From Crambe crambe (Eukaryota > Porifera > Demospongiae > Poecilosclerida > Crambeidae): a stretch of 64,000 nucleotides of DNA. Positions 25,154-36,764 of the stretch are shown piece after piece. Below the pieces are notes generated by a model, which was not told the origin of the DNA, ran no database searches, and saw only the letters and a program-made list of their open reading frames with translations. How positions within the stretch are numbered: the stretch's first letter is position 1; each line of letters starts with the position of its first letter. The translations under genes and the position numbers were made by a program. The stretch is taken from contig OZ004592.1 of NCBI GenBank assembly GCA_963924555.1, positions 5,952,001 to 6,016,000 on the forward strand. Reading direction: 5' to 3'.

Positions 25154-27407
25154 TTATCGCCGACCAGTTTTTCCTGATTTTCTCTTTCCGGCGAAAAGGT
25201 GCTTGGGCTTGTTATTCAGAATCCTCCGATCAGACTCGCCCTGTCTGCCATCCTTTGCCAACTTCCTCTGGTGCATCTTCATCCTCTTTCTAGCCTCTGC
25301 AGCTTGAGCAACGTCCCTCACCCCCGACTTATCTCTGCACAACAAAATCCAGACCATTTCCCATTTCATTTCTATCACATGATAATAAAATTTACCTTGG
25401 TATTCTAGAGAGGGACCTTGTTTTTTTGGAAACGACTGCTGACTTGCTTCTAGATTGAGAACGAGCTCTCTTTTGACCTGCCAATCTTGGAGCTGGGGGA
25501 GGGGGTTATTTGTGGAATGAACAAACAAACGAATAAATAATTGTTGTACCTCCATCTTCCATGTCTGACTCTTCTTCTCCTTCCATGTCCATTTCTTCAT
25601 CCTTATTCCTCTTCCGAGATGACCTTCCCACACCACGAGGCATGATGGGGTAGTTTCTGGTTCGTTTATCCCAGCTCTGCTTCCTCAGTAAAGCCTTCTT
25701 CTTCCTAATCGCAACAGCGATCTTCCTTGTTTTGAGTACCTCAGGATCTTCAGGCTCAGAGTCGTACACCCCTGCTAGTTCCCTCATCTCTTCCTCCCTC
25801 TCCAGCTCCTCCAAACGTTGCATAATGTCGGGATCAATATAATCTGCTATGTTCTTCCCTTCAAATATCTCTGGGATAGCATCATACTTCTCTTCATCGG
25901 GTAACAAGTATTTTTTCTTGAAATCCAGTAGTACATCATCCGAACTAGCTTCAGCAGAGGTTGAATCCCCAAGTTCCATCCTAGTTGAGCTGGAAGTGGC
26001 CAATTTCTTGGTCTTTGCTCCAGGAGGTATACACGGAGGTCTCTCTGTCGAGTCGCGAGGTTTCGGGATGGCCAGGTGGAGTCGATTCAGCACTTCAGGC
26101 ATCTTCTTGCTTTTCATCTTTGCCTCCACTCTCTGCATGAGAAGCTCTTCACAGGCTCTGACCTTGATGTCTGTGATGCCTTCCTCTGTGACGGTACTCA
26201 TGGGCATGACTGGAATACCATCCTTCTCAAACTGGGCGAGAACATCCTTCGCGTCCTCTCTGAGTTCCTGGGGTGTGATGATATCCACCTTATTGAGAGC
26301 CATTATTAGAGGCTTATTAGCAAAGAGGGGTTTGATGTTGTTAAAAAGCTCCACTTGCTGTTCAATAGAGTGGCCACACTGTTCAGAGATGTCCATGACG
26401 TACAGGATGGCAGCTCGGAGGTGAGCCAAGGCTGTGATGGCCTGCATTTCGATGGTGTTCCGCTCCACCAAGGAGTGATCCAGGATACCAGGTGTGTCCA
26501 CAACTTGCCAACGAAGGTACCTAAAATTATCAAAACACTACAGCTTAATTTGACATCTACTGCTGAGTCAGACAACAAAAATGGCTAGAAAAAAGTGTCT
26601 TAAAAACAGAACTAATAATAAAAGCTTTTTAATTTGCAGGGATTGGTTATCTATGAACTGCCACAAAAAAATGATGTGGTGAGATGATCCAAAAACCTCT
26701 TATAATCATATCAGCATAGTAACTACATAGAGGGCAAATAGATAGCCATACCAGTATTGAGGTTCTTACCTGTAGTCCATGTGTCCCACGAACAGAGACT
26801 TTGTAGTGAAGGCATAAGGCTGTACCTCCACATCGGCTCGTGTAACTTTATTCATGAAGCTGGACTTCCCTACATTGGGGAAACCACACACCAAAATGGT
26901 CCTTGTGTTCGGGTCGATGGAAGGCAACCTCGCCAAGTGCTGTCTCACTTGCTCCAGATACTGAAGACTTTGGTTCTGTCGTTTCATAATAGTACACATC
27001 CTCCCCATGGCTGCCCTCTTCAACTGCTTGCAACGATAGAGGGAGTCGCCATACTTCATTAAACGAACATAGTCCTTAGCAACATTGTCGATCAAGTGTT
27101 TGGCAGTATTAATCTGACCCAAAGCAAGTTTATAATGATCTTTATCATAGAGTATATTCATCAAGTCAGCATAAAAAGGATGGATGTCATCCAACTTTGG
27201 GAACTCTTCCAAGATGCCTGCTAGCTTGTCGTGGAAGTTCTGTTGTGTAAATTTGACCTTACGAGTGTAGAACTGTCGAATTCTTGATATCTTGTAGTGT
27301 TTGTGAACCACGGTGGGTGTCTTACGCTGGGTCTTGGAGAGAATGATGTCGATGAAGTCCTTGGCGGTAGGAACAACGGTGATCTTCTTGAAATTATAGT
27401 GAGTCAT
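25154..27407 (-). CDS. GTPBP4: Nucleolar GTP-binding protein 1
   Basis: NOG1, an OBG-family GTPase of 60S ribosome biogenesis acting in the nucleolus. Exons (minus): 27407-26770, 26520-25550, 25492-25396, 25334-25154; 628 aa, against 634 in human. The N-terminal helical region begins [18 protein letters not shown]; the GTPase domain has the P-loop [18 protein letters not shown] (G3) and NKVD (G4). An acidic/basic linker follows, and the extreme C-terminus [18 protein letters not shown] is the family hallmark. Large plus-strand reading frames over the same bases (for example 25849-26424) are antisense shadows. Confidence 0.97.
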
Positions 27408-27634
27408 AATTAAACAGCTAGGTGGACTGTTAAAATATTGCACTTGGCAAAGATGCCACGTGGTGTACACACTAATTATACGAATCAGTTGCACGCATGC
27501 GCATAGCTAGATGTATCAAAAAGCCCTGTTTAATCAATAAATGAAAATGAAACTGTTCTGCCCTTCTGCTCCTACATAATACAATGAAATTGTGTTGGAT
27601 AATTATTATCATAAAGGAAACAACTCACCATTCA

Positions 27635-29120
27635 TTAAGGGTTATTCTGGCTATTAGAAGTAGATTGGTTTTCATAGATAACTGCTTGCATGTCCTATTC
27701 ATTCAATAAAATACTGTAGCTACTTAAGCTTTTTCACCACTCTCATAATGTACTATTACCTGCATGGGTGTATACTCAGCATTATAGGGGGGCACTGGAG
27801 GAGGTGCTTCTGTAAAAGTATGAAAAAGTATTTGATGGCAATAAGAAATTAGTTACATTGTTAGCTACTTAGCTGCTGTTCAGTCATGCTTTAACTATAG
27901 GTATCTAGCTATGAAGTCAAATAGCTCCTTATTAATCACTGACCTTTATTCACAGTTGCATATAAGTTAGTAGCTCCAGACTGCTCTCCAGTTTGGCCTC
28001 GCATGACTTGAATATCAGGTTTTGGACGTGGTTTAACAGTGTATGGTACAGCTATAATTATTATATTATAGAACAATTAGATAAAGTTTTCATGCAAAGA
28101 GTCTGTCTCTCTTAATTCACTGACTTTTTGGGGTCCACTCTCTTTTAGATTTTCTCTTGCACAGGGTTACTATGGCAATGATGAGGAGGAAGACCCCTAC
28201 AATCAGTACGACTGCACCCAGCGACACACCCACTGCTAAGCCAATGATATTGAAACGAATAGGAGTTTGTTCTAGAGAATCTACTACATTGGGTGCCACT
28301 GTAGTTGGTCTGGTTATGGGTGGTGTCACTGTAGTGGGTCTGGGAGTTATGGGTGGATCACATGTGGCTGTGGTGGTATTACAGAATATCTCACAAGCTG
28401 TACCATTCCAGCCTTCAGCACAGTGAACATTTGCCACCATTGTTCCCGCTGCCCTACCAAAGCGACCAGTAATGTTCAATATTTGAGTAATTGTATCGAA
28501 ACGATCATCAAAAAGTACAGCTGGTAGGGTGAACTCCAAAAATACCTCGTCTATTAGCGGATCAGTGAAAGGAGGTGTAAAGTCAGGATTTTCTCCCATC
28601 TGATTAGATATTCTGATGTACACCTGAAATCCGCCCTGGATATTTCATACAACCAATAATAACTTGGCTATAAAATGTTAATGTCAACTTACTGCATAAA
28701 CTGTTGAGATAGGTGCTGAATCAGTGCCGGCTACAATCAAAGCGGCATTAGCTGAATTGTGTTGGATTTCCATCAAAGGACATGAAGACTCTGTGTCCTC
28801 TCTGGGGGGCTGGGACTCACGGAAACAGAGACGGAGGGTTGGTGAGCAAGTGGTGTTAATGGAGGCACAACATGACTGATCAGAAAGACAACTGGAATCA
28901 CAGCAGGAGCCGTCAGAAAGAGTATTCTCTGCCCCTTGGAATTGAATGTCTAACACAAACCCTATATTATAGTCTGCAAAAGCAAGACCCACCTGCAAGA
29001 ATCAATAATAGCCAATTTACAATTGATAGCTCTATTGCTAGTAGCTAATAATTAGATCTAACTAGCTATATATACCACAGAAGCAGCAAGAAGTAGCACT
29101 TTTAACTGATGGGGAATCAT
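27635..29120 (-). CDS. R1: single-pass receptor with MNNL-like ectodomain and tyrosine tail
   Basis: Exons (minus): 29120-29076 (signal peptide), 28992-28693, 28623-28125, 28051-27944, 27809-27760, 27694-27635; 353 aa, phases close. The ectodomain begins IGFVLDIQFQGAENTLSDGS with a CCD...CC cysteine cluster and LRLCFRE, which resembles the Notch-ligand N-terminal (MNNL) module. One EGF-like end (CAEGWNGTACE) and a Thr/Pro-rich stalk with TTV repeats follow. The membrane span is at about 241-270, then KRKSKREW. The tail has VPYTVK, NLYATV, YNAEYTPM (YxxM, a PI3K-SH2 type motif) and VIYENQ. The exon after the span must be spliced, because reading through gives an immediate TGA; the splice puts Thr there and opens the tail. 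No DSL domain is seen, so it is not a canonical Delta/Jagged. Paralogue of R2 and R4. Confidence 0.8.
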
Positions 29121-30164
29121 TCTTGGAGCAAGCTAATAGCAGAGAGTTATACAAACAATAATAACTGTTTAAACTTGCTCTATAGCTAGTTAGCTAGTTA
29201 GCTATTTATGTGCAGTGTAGCAACAATGCATTCTTTTAAATGCACTTTGTATCTCACATTCTTTTACATGTACTCTGTATCTCACTTAACACGTACCAGC
29301 TAGTGCTTGTGGACACGGATTTGTAATTGAGTGGGTTGGAACTGCTAGTGCTTCATTCAAGGGATGATGTCAACAGGAAATGGACATTTTAAAGTTACAT
29401 GCAGTAGCTATGGCAATATTGTGTGTGAAGAGATATAATTGAAGAGGAGGGTGAATTAGCATGCAGCTTTGATAAACATAGCTATAGTAGTCAGCACACA
29501 AATAATGATGTCCTTGCTGTGTTATTCCCAGCAAACCTCAATGTGCCAAGAGGAAAGTGAAGAAAGCAACATTCCCAGGAAACCTCACAATCTTAGGAGA
29601 AGTAAAATGAATAACAGATGCTTATAGTAAACCATTGCAGTTCAAATCATATCGACTTTCATATTTTCTTCTCTACTGCAGCAACTGGCTATAGAGACAC
29701 TGGGTTGGCCAAATTAAGCACCCTTCGCAATATTATGAGTGTTTGTCAAGATAACATCTTTAAAGTGACACATGCATGGTAACATCACAGGTGAGGAAAT
29801 CACAGTTAGAAGGCTTATAGCTATGTGTGATCTTGAAAGGTTACACCATGTAGCTACCAGCCTTTAAACGTCTAGGACACTACAACACCTCCAATGAATA
29901 GCTCAATTGTTTTTGTCTATGCCCTTACCCCTAGCCCTAGCTCTGTCAAGGTGCATAAGATCACATGAATATTAATTCTGATTTTGAGCATGATGTGTAT
30001 GGTTGATTAAAAAAAGGTACAAACTGATCTTGCCAAATGTAAACAAGAAAGTGAATAAAAAAATAAATATCACTATTGATAATGTACAGTCAAACTTGTA
30101 TATTTGAGTACACGACAGATCCCGTTTGATTAACCTGAAAAGGTTATTATGTATGTGCCATTTC
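29121..30164. other. Intergenic between R2 and R1
   Basis: About 1 kb with no supported exon on either strand; it should contain the R1 promoter and R2 3' UTR. No TATA box recognised. Confidence 0.5.
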
Positions 30165-33100
30165 TTAATAGCTTTGAAGTTGTGTGTTCACACTTATATC
30201 CGCATAGAGTACTCCATGTACATCCTCCTACAAACAAGAGAGTTACATGAAGATAACATCAAGCTCAAAGTAAATCCAAGAATCCTTTGATTAGAACATT
30301 AGCTACCTCACAGTACTTGGGTATTTACCACTAACCACTGGTATTCATCACTGACCACATTATAAACCTTTAATGGCCATAATTGATTCTGTGTAAATTA
30401 CTTGTTTTGAAGTAGTGCTGGTTGTATTGTAATACACTGCATTAGGATCAGAAGACTTGCCAGTGCCAGAATCTGGCAAATTATAAATGCCATCATCATC
30501 AGGGTTCTGCAGCAAAATATTTTCAATTTCCAGTAATGGACATAATTAAAATTAATTTACGCCTTAGCCAATGCTGACTACATGTTCAAGAAGAAGCCAA
30601 TCAGTGACACCAAATGGCTTCCACATAATTCACTAGCCACTGAGCTTAGTAAGGGTACATCTGAGATTCACCACAACAATTATACCACCTAAATACCTCA
30701 TGTGTTCTTGCAATGTTGTTATAGTAAATAGTGCATGGAGTTTCTTTGTTGCTGGAAGGAGGAGGGAGGTTGTGTGTGTGAGGTTGCCCCAGGCTGGAGT
30801 AAGTGGGTAGATCACTCTCTGCTCCTTTCTGCCCAATTTTCTATAAATAGAACCAAATATATAATTATGTAATCTCAAAATGAAGTTTGACACCTTTGCT
30901 GACTTGAAGTCATGAGATAGGACATTGTATGCATCTTCTTGCACGGCAGATTCTGTCCCACCCACTGGAGTGGTTCCATTAGCAGGTTGATCAACGGCTA
31001 TTTGTGAGTTCTCTTGAGTGACTTGTGAATAGATGTTGCCCTCTTGTAAATATGGAGGAGGCATAGGAGGCGGCACTTCTTCATTGGTCACGTCAGAGTA
31101 CAAAGGATCATCTTCCTCAGCTAACTTCAGTAACTTGTCATTCCTCGGTTTCTCTGTCAAAGTACATTTACACAAGAACCAAGCTAGTAGTCTTGCTCAG
31201 CTAGACATGGTTATAACTAGAGATAACTTTTGAGAGTCAACAAAGACTTCAATCATATTGTGTAAAAGACTGAAAGTTTATGTTGACAAACATCTAAGGA
31301 TCTCTGTTTAGCTATTAAGGCCTTTGAAGTATGTATTAATAATAATAATACTCCTTATGACAACAGGAATTGTTGATCACTTGGAGAATGTGTTTTTAAT
31401 TGGTATTGGGTGACACATGTAGAGACCTGGGGATGCCAGCGTTGTCAAAGTGCAAAGTGCCATCATGACTAAATCACCAGCACGTAGAAAGATCAGAAAG
31501 GAGATAGCCATACAATGTTATATGATATTGCCTGTGAGACTCAGGGGATCATTTACATAAGCTTACAAAAAGACTCACTTTTACTCTTGTCAACGACTGT
31601 ATAGAAGGGAAGTTCACTCTTATTTCCATTAGAAGTTGGTGACAGGTTGTGATCTAAAGATAAAAACAGATAGCTAATATGACGGGATCATCAATGCAGG
31701 CTCATATGTAACCATGCAACCTTTGCTGCAACATGCCATGTTCATATAACAAGGCAGACAGCAGGATGCATGGCTCCCTTAGCATGTATTCCTTTTACAT
31801 AAACCCATAACACAAACCCATCTACAATGCTTTCAACATTTCAACACCAACCTTTGACTTCTCTTTCAATTCCCTTTCTCTTTTTTCTCTTCATACAAAC
31901 TAATAATATCACTAGCAGGATGACAAGGAGGAGAAGCACTGCCACACCTCCTCCTGCTCCTGCCCCAGCTGCGATTACAATGTTAGATTTGGAACCTCCT
32001 GTGTTACCACTTCCTCCATTGCTCTTCATTGTGCTCACAGGTGGAACGGCTGTAAGTAGATCAATAATACATCAAACTGCATAACCATTATTACTATGGC
32101 AGAATTATTATAGACCTGCAGTTGATGTTAAAAAGTCCGTGGCTTCCATACTGTCTGATGTAGACTGTGTGATACTCTGTGTCATTGTTTCTGTAAAGGT
32201 GCTCTCAGTATTTGCTACAATTGAAATGCTTGAGATCACTGTGCTAGTGTGGCCATTCATTATGATTATAGACCTGCAGTTGATATTAAAAAGTCTGTGG
32301 CTTCCATACTGCTTGATGTGATACTCTGCGTCATTGTTTCTGTAGAGGTGCTCTCAGTATTTGCTACAATTAAAAAAAAAATTGTCAAATTCCTTATTTT
32401 GAGCATCATCACTGTGCTAGTGTGGTCATTGGACAAACCAGTGCTTTCTCTTTCTGTGGTAGCTTGTGTTGCTGTTTCTGCTGTTGTGATTGTCTCTGTC
32501 AAGACTTCTGTGGTGATATCTACCATTGTAACAGCCGTGGTACTGCTTTCTGCTGTTGTAACTGTAGTGGGTATTAGGATCTCACAGTTACTGCCAGTGA
32601 ACTGTGGAAGGCATTCCACTCCAGGTGTCACTTGATATAAACCCCCTCCATTAATGGCTAAGTTGCCAGCATTGCCTAGTACTCCAGGTCCCCTCCTATA
32701 TACACTGTTGGTTGTAGCAAGCACTGTAGGATTACCACCAACAGTACCATCGAGCCTTGACAGCAGAAGCATGCCATCATAACGAGGAGGATTAATTCCA
32801 GACTGAAATTCATATGTTGGAGGAAGAGAGTCACTTCCAGGACCCAGTTCCAGTGTCTGACGTTCATTAGGACCAGGAAATGGGAATGTAGTTGTACCAA
32901 GAGGACAATGGTTAAAGTCAATATCAGTTCTGTCCACCTCCCTGAAGCACAGGGTGACATTGGTAACAGTTGTTCCAGATGGTATCCCAGTGACTACAAT
33001 AGGAAGATCCACAACTACACGATACTGAGGCTGAGCATACACCATCACCTATAGCAAATTGCAAAGGAAGTAAAATCAGCCTCTTATGGTAGCTACAGTA

Positions 33101-33191
33101 GCTAGCTAGCTACAAAGCTGATCGTAGCTTGCGTGCAGGTACTTACACTCAGTAAGATATTCGCAGTCCATGCTTGTATTGTTAGTTTCAT
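30165..33191 (-). CDS. R2: single-pass receptor with MNNL-like ectodomain and ITIM-bearing tail
   Basis: Exons (minus): 33191-33147, 33048-32439, 32363-32274, 32214-32116, 32049-31852, 31653-31579, 31153-30894, 30840-30697, 30506-30402, 30227-30165; 562 aa, phases close. Signal peptide, then a domain beginning YRVVVDLP with TLCFRE and an EGF-like end (CLPQFTGSNCE), nearly identical to R4. The stalk is Thr/Ser-rich. Exons 3 and 4 are a recent tandem exon duplication. Membrane span about 304-333 (Gly/Ala then Leu/Val-rich), then KRKKRK. The tail of about 229 residues contains PLYSDV, NIYSQV, AYNVL, TYSSL, IYYNNI, GIYNLP, VYYNTT and a final VLYADI, a canonical ITIM (V-x-Y-x-x-I). The last exon was accepted because a GT donor at 30401 and an AG before 30227 join in phase 0 and the exon matches R4. 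Without it the protein ends KGL at 30360. Confidence 0.8.
32112..32440. repeat. Tandem duplication of an R2 stalk exon, about 160 bp unit
   Basis: Two adjacent copies, each with intron flank, exon and donor: GACCTGCAGTTGATRTTAAA, GTGGCTTCCATACTG, GTGCTCTCAGTATTTGCTAC, CACTGTGCTAGTGTGG. They yield exons 32363-32274 and 32214-32116, so the stalk carries two copies of a Thr/Ser-rich segment. Confidence 0.85.
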
Positions 33192-33266
33192 TTTTCAGCA
33201 GAATCAGTCTTCCATAGCTACTGTGTGCCACAAGAATTAGGCTTCCTGCGTATTACGCATGCGTAG

Positions 33267-33895
33267 ATGGATATTAAATGTATGTATGGCATACGTCACG
33301 TATGGCATAATGCCATACGTGACGTGGTCTTCTCTGCAGCCCAGTCTGCAGCCTTGGCACCTTCCAAGGAGACCCCTGGCCTCCTTGCCAGCTCCCTCTC
33401 TCGCCCAGCTGATATCCTTCTACCCAATTGGAAAGGGGGCCGTCCTACAGCTTTGGATGTCCATGTAATCAGCCCCCTGCAGCAGCAGACTCTAAATGAA
33501 GCCTCCTTCACCCCAGGCCATGCCCTTCAGGTGGGAGTGAACCGCAAGCTAGCATCCTCTTTATCAGCTTGCCGCTCGGCAGGCTTGCACTTCATTCCTC
33601 TGGTAGCAGAAACATTAGGGGGCCTTGCTGACGACACAATTCAAACTGTTCGCTCCATTGGCAAGGCCATCGCAGACAGAGTGGGTACTACAGATTCCTC
33701 CAACTCTTCCAAGCACCTCTTTGGTCGACTAGCCATCGCCCTGTGGCGTGGCAACGCCTGTTTATGGCTACATCGCCTCCCAACTCTCCCCCCCTCTCTA
33801 GACGGAGTGCCATGACTTGGACTTGTTTGTTTGTCTCTGTATAATCGAATTCCATTTTTAAAAATTAAAAATTAGTAGGGAAAAAAAAATAATTA
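33267..33895 (+). mobile_element. Retroposon-like fragment with open reading frame
   Basis: The frame to 33815 (stop after DGVP) reads ADILLPNWKGGRPTALDVHV, ISPLQQQTLNEASFTPGHAL and so on, Leu/Ala-rich and intronless, followed by an A-rich tail (33855-33895). This protein type is familiar to me from multicopy elements in sponges and cnidarians, near reverse transcriptases. No catalytic motif is present, so this is a 3' fragment or passenger and not a host gene. GC content is higher than the surroundings. The Met at 33267 lies upstream of the palindrome at 33294, so the true start may be absent. Confidence 0.6.
33294..33324. repeat. Near-perfect palindrome at the left end of the retroposon fragment
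   Basis: CGTCACGTATGGCAT and its complement ATGCCATACGTGACG are separated by a single A (31 bp in all). It coincides with the boundary of the GC-richer inserted sequence. Confidence 0.85.
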
Positions 33896-33904
33896 AATAC
33901 TGCT

Positions 33905-34185
33905 GGAACTAAGTGCAGTTCATACTGTGCACACAGCAGAACCACTGTTCAGAAGTAGTACAAATGAAGGCATTTTTGCACTCATTCTGAGCCCCGCTGC
34001 TTATGACAAACTCCAGATGTACTGGTGATGAAAATCCTGACACCATCTAAGTAGAGATTGTCTACACTCTTTGCTGGTTATTGGACAAGAAAGGCATCGG
34101 GATCCTGGACACCATAGCCTGTGGGCCTGGACCATATCTCTGGTTGGAAACATGACCCCTGGACAATTTGCAGGTGTCCATGACC
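33905..34185 (-). pseudogene. Decayed partial copy of the R3 last exon
   Basis: Clearly similar, on the same strand, to 34520-34860 inside the last exon of R3: shared stretches include GGACAAGAAAGGCATC, GATCCTGGACACCATA and AACATGACCCCTGGACAA. Several deletions and frameshifts make it non-coding. A tandem duplicate of the Cys-rich domain exon that has decayed. Confidence 0.85.
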
Positions 34186-34366
34186 ATGATTACATTTGTT
34201 AATATATAATTATGACATGTGATCTGATGCTCAATGGCCAACTACTCCCTCTAATTCATTGTACCACATGGGTAAATTTTCTGCCCAATATCATAATTAT
34301 CATGGCGTAATAATAATATTGCACACATGTGTAATGGAGAAAGAGATGGAGCTAAAAGTCACCAAG

Positions 34367-36357
34367 TCACTGCACAAACAACTGAATTTGACTGAGTTGG
34401 ACTCTTTCACTGGAACTGTCTTCATCACTACATATCCTCACTTCTAAGTCTTCAGTGGTGGAGGCAGGGAGGGATACACTGAACCATGGAGAATCATTGA
34501 AAGTGCAGCAATTGGCTGAGGTGCAGTTCACATTGTCCCACACAGCAGAACCACTGTTTTCAAATTCACAGAAGTACTTATTTGCAATGAATGAAGGCAC
34601 TTGCCCTTGATTGGGATTATTACAGGGGCACTCACTCTGAGCCCCACTGCTTACGGCAAAACTCCAGATGTGTTGGCGAGGAAATCCGTGTGTCACACTG
34701 ACACCATCCAAGTAGAGATCGTCTGTACTATTTGCTGGTTGTTGGACAAGAAAGGCATCAAGATCCTGGACACCATACCCCGTGGCCCGGCCACAAACAC
34801 GACTGTATCTCACACCTCTGGTTGGGAACATGACCCCTGGACAACTTGCAGGTGTCACAGGCACACACGATCTAGCGGGAGAAGTGGTAATATTCCAGGA
34901 TGAGGTGGGACACTGTTGGGACACGTCACTGAAGTCCAAATCTGCCACTTGGAACCAAAATCCACTGCCGCAACCAGGTACAAGTTTCAAGAGAGAGACG
35001 ACATCATGTATGCTTCTGATTGCAGCTTCACGGACATCATTTGAAGGACAGGGTCTATTTTCGGTCACATTTATGATGACTGGACTGAGTAGTAAACCAA
35101 ATGATTCTTGTTGCATACCTGGTGGAGGAACCAAGAGCAAATTAGAATTTGTCATGTATGTCCTATCCCCCAATCCCCCCTCCTCCCCTCCCCACTCCTC
35201 CTCCTCCCCCCTCCTCCCCTCCCACTCCTCCTCCCCCTCCCAGATTATAGTATCTTCAAGTTCTCATATTTCATTGGTAAAGGAGTAGCTATACTCTATA
35301 GCTATCCAGATATCCCTGACGGTTATGGCTAGTTAACAATGATAATTTGTCATTACCATTATCAAGTATGAAGATCTGTGCAGTTCCCAATGGTCCGATG
35401 GAAACGACGTTATTTATGCTTGAGATGCTCACATTGAAAAACTCGTTGACTTCAGGAAGAAAGTCGTCCACAATGGAGATGGGAATACTTAAGTTGCCAG
35501 TTCTGGTGACAAGTACCACTTGATTGAGTTCTGTATAATCTCCTGGGGCTATGATGACAACAAAACAATCAGAGGCACAGCATTGTGGACACAAACCTTC
35601 TGCTGTTCCATCACTGCTGGAGATGAGGAAGGAAGTGTTCAGGAATAAAGGAGGTGAGAAGAAAGATAGATTCTGGGAGATATCCTGCACTACTGTAGAC
35701 TGAACTGTCAAGAAAGCTGAACTTTCACCCTCTTCAATGGTGAAGGACGAAGCAGTAATGCCTATTTGCACTGCTACAGAATAAGATAGCGAGCTAGGGA
35801 GCTATAAATAACACATTAGCAAAAGTAGCTAGCAAATGCAAATCTTATTTTTAGTGGATCTCTACATTGCCAAGATTTAGCTAATAACATTATTGTGTGA
35901 GGTATTGATTAATTTTTTTACCAGGATGACAAGTGGCAAAAACATCTGGGCAGCAATCCCCGAGTGAAAAACATACTCGATCACAGAAGCAAAAAGATTG
36001 AAAACAACTTGCAAGATTTAGTGTACAGCACTCAATGGCATTACCACTCACACAAGATCCTGTATGGGTAATGAAAAAGATCACCTACGGCTATACTAGT
36101 AATGCAATGAATATCTATTGGAACACAAAGAACCAGCAAGATCGAAACTGCACAGGAACTATAACTATATCATAGCTAGCCTGCTATCATCATAGCCTAC
36201 TATCATCATAGCCTACTATCATCATAGCCTACTATCATCATAGCCTATACTTAACTAGCTAATTCATACCTTGGGAGTAAGCAGTGTTGAAGGAGTTCAG
36301 TACCACCATCATAAAAATGAATGCTGCTTTGATTAATAATAACCCTACACTTCCCAT
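34367..36357 (-). CDS. R3: secreted somatomedin-B / Calx-beta / Cys-rich domain protein
   Basis: Exons (minus): 36357-36270 (signal peptide ending TAYSQ), 36059-35922, 35773-35357, 35118-34367; 464 aa, phases close. Exon 2 is a somatomedin-B domain (CFQSFCFCDRVC then GDCCPD). Exon 3 resembles a Calx-beta domain: IEEGES start, a DDFLPEVNEFF turn and ends AQIFILDN; it has an inserted CCASDC. Exon 4 is a Cys-rich domain of about 230 residues with CPTSSWNITTSPARSCVPV, VCGRATGYG, DGVSVTHGFPRQHIWSFAV, SECPC, YFCEF and NCTSANCC. I do not know an accepted name for it, though similar sequences occur in predicted sponge and cnidarian proteins. No membrane span follows; the stop at 34367 is directly after SQIQLFVQ. 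Probably an extracellular recognition or matrix protein. Confidence 0.8.
36170..36250. repeat. 16-bp tandem repeat in intron 1 of R3
   Basis: About 4.5 copies of CATAGCCTACTATCAT between 36170 and 36250, nearly perfect. Non-coding. Confidence 0.85.
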
Positions 36358-36764
36358 GGCTATAGTCGTGGCTATGGCAGCTACAGAGAAAGCACCACTG
36401 AAGCATTGTACAGTATGCAGCCCCTCTGATCATATCGTATTACTAACCCAGTAGCAATAGGTTTTCTGCTGAACATACTGAGCCACTGTGTACCATGAGA
36501 AAATCAGGTGTGGGGAATTTTAGCTGATTCTTGAGTAACCTACCCAGTACAAACATACATTTCCTTGTTGTGCTAAATTAGCTTAATTTCATGATTCATC
36601 AGAGAAGTTTGCTAAATGAGTCCATTTAAAAAGAACATAGCTGATCTCACAACTCTATGCTGTAATATAAAACACTAATAATTGTTCATTAGCTAAACAA
36701 TTCTATTCTAAAATTAAATGTATGATGTGAATTCAATAACACTGATGTTCTCTCTGCAGCATGC

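Noticed and set aside
25849-26424. 191-residue plus-strand reading frame
   Set aside because: Antisense shadow of the NOG1 GTPase exon, which has unmistakable motifs on the other strand.
28117-28125. R1 ending directly after the membrane span at TGA 28117
   Set aside because: A GT donor at 28124 joins in phase to three following exons that encode a proline/tyrosine tail homologous in style to R2 and R4.
27635-29120. R1 as a canonical Delta/Jagged Notch ligand
   Set aside because: The N-terminal module resembles MNNL, but no DSL domain or EGF array is present and the tail is tyrosine-rich.
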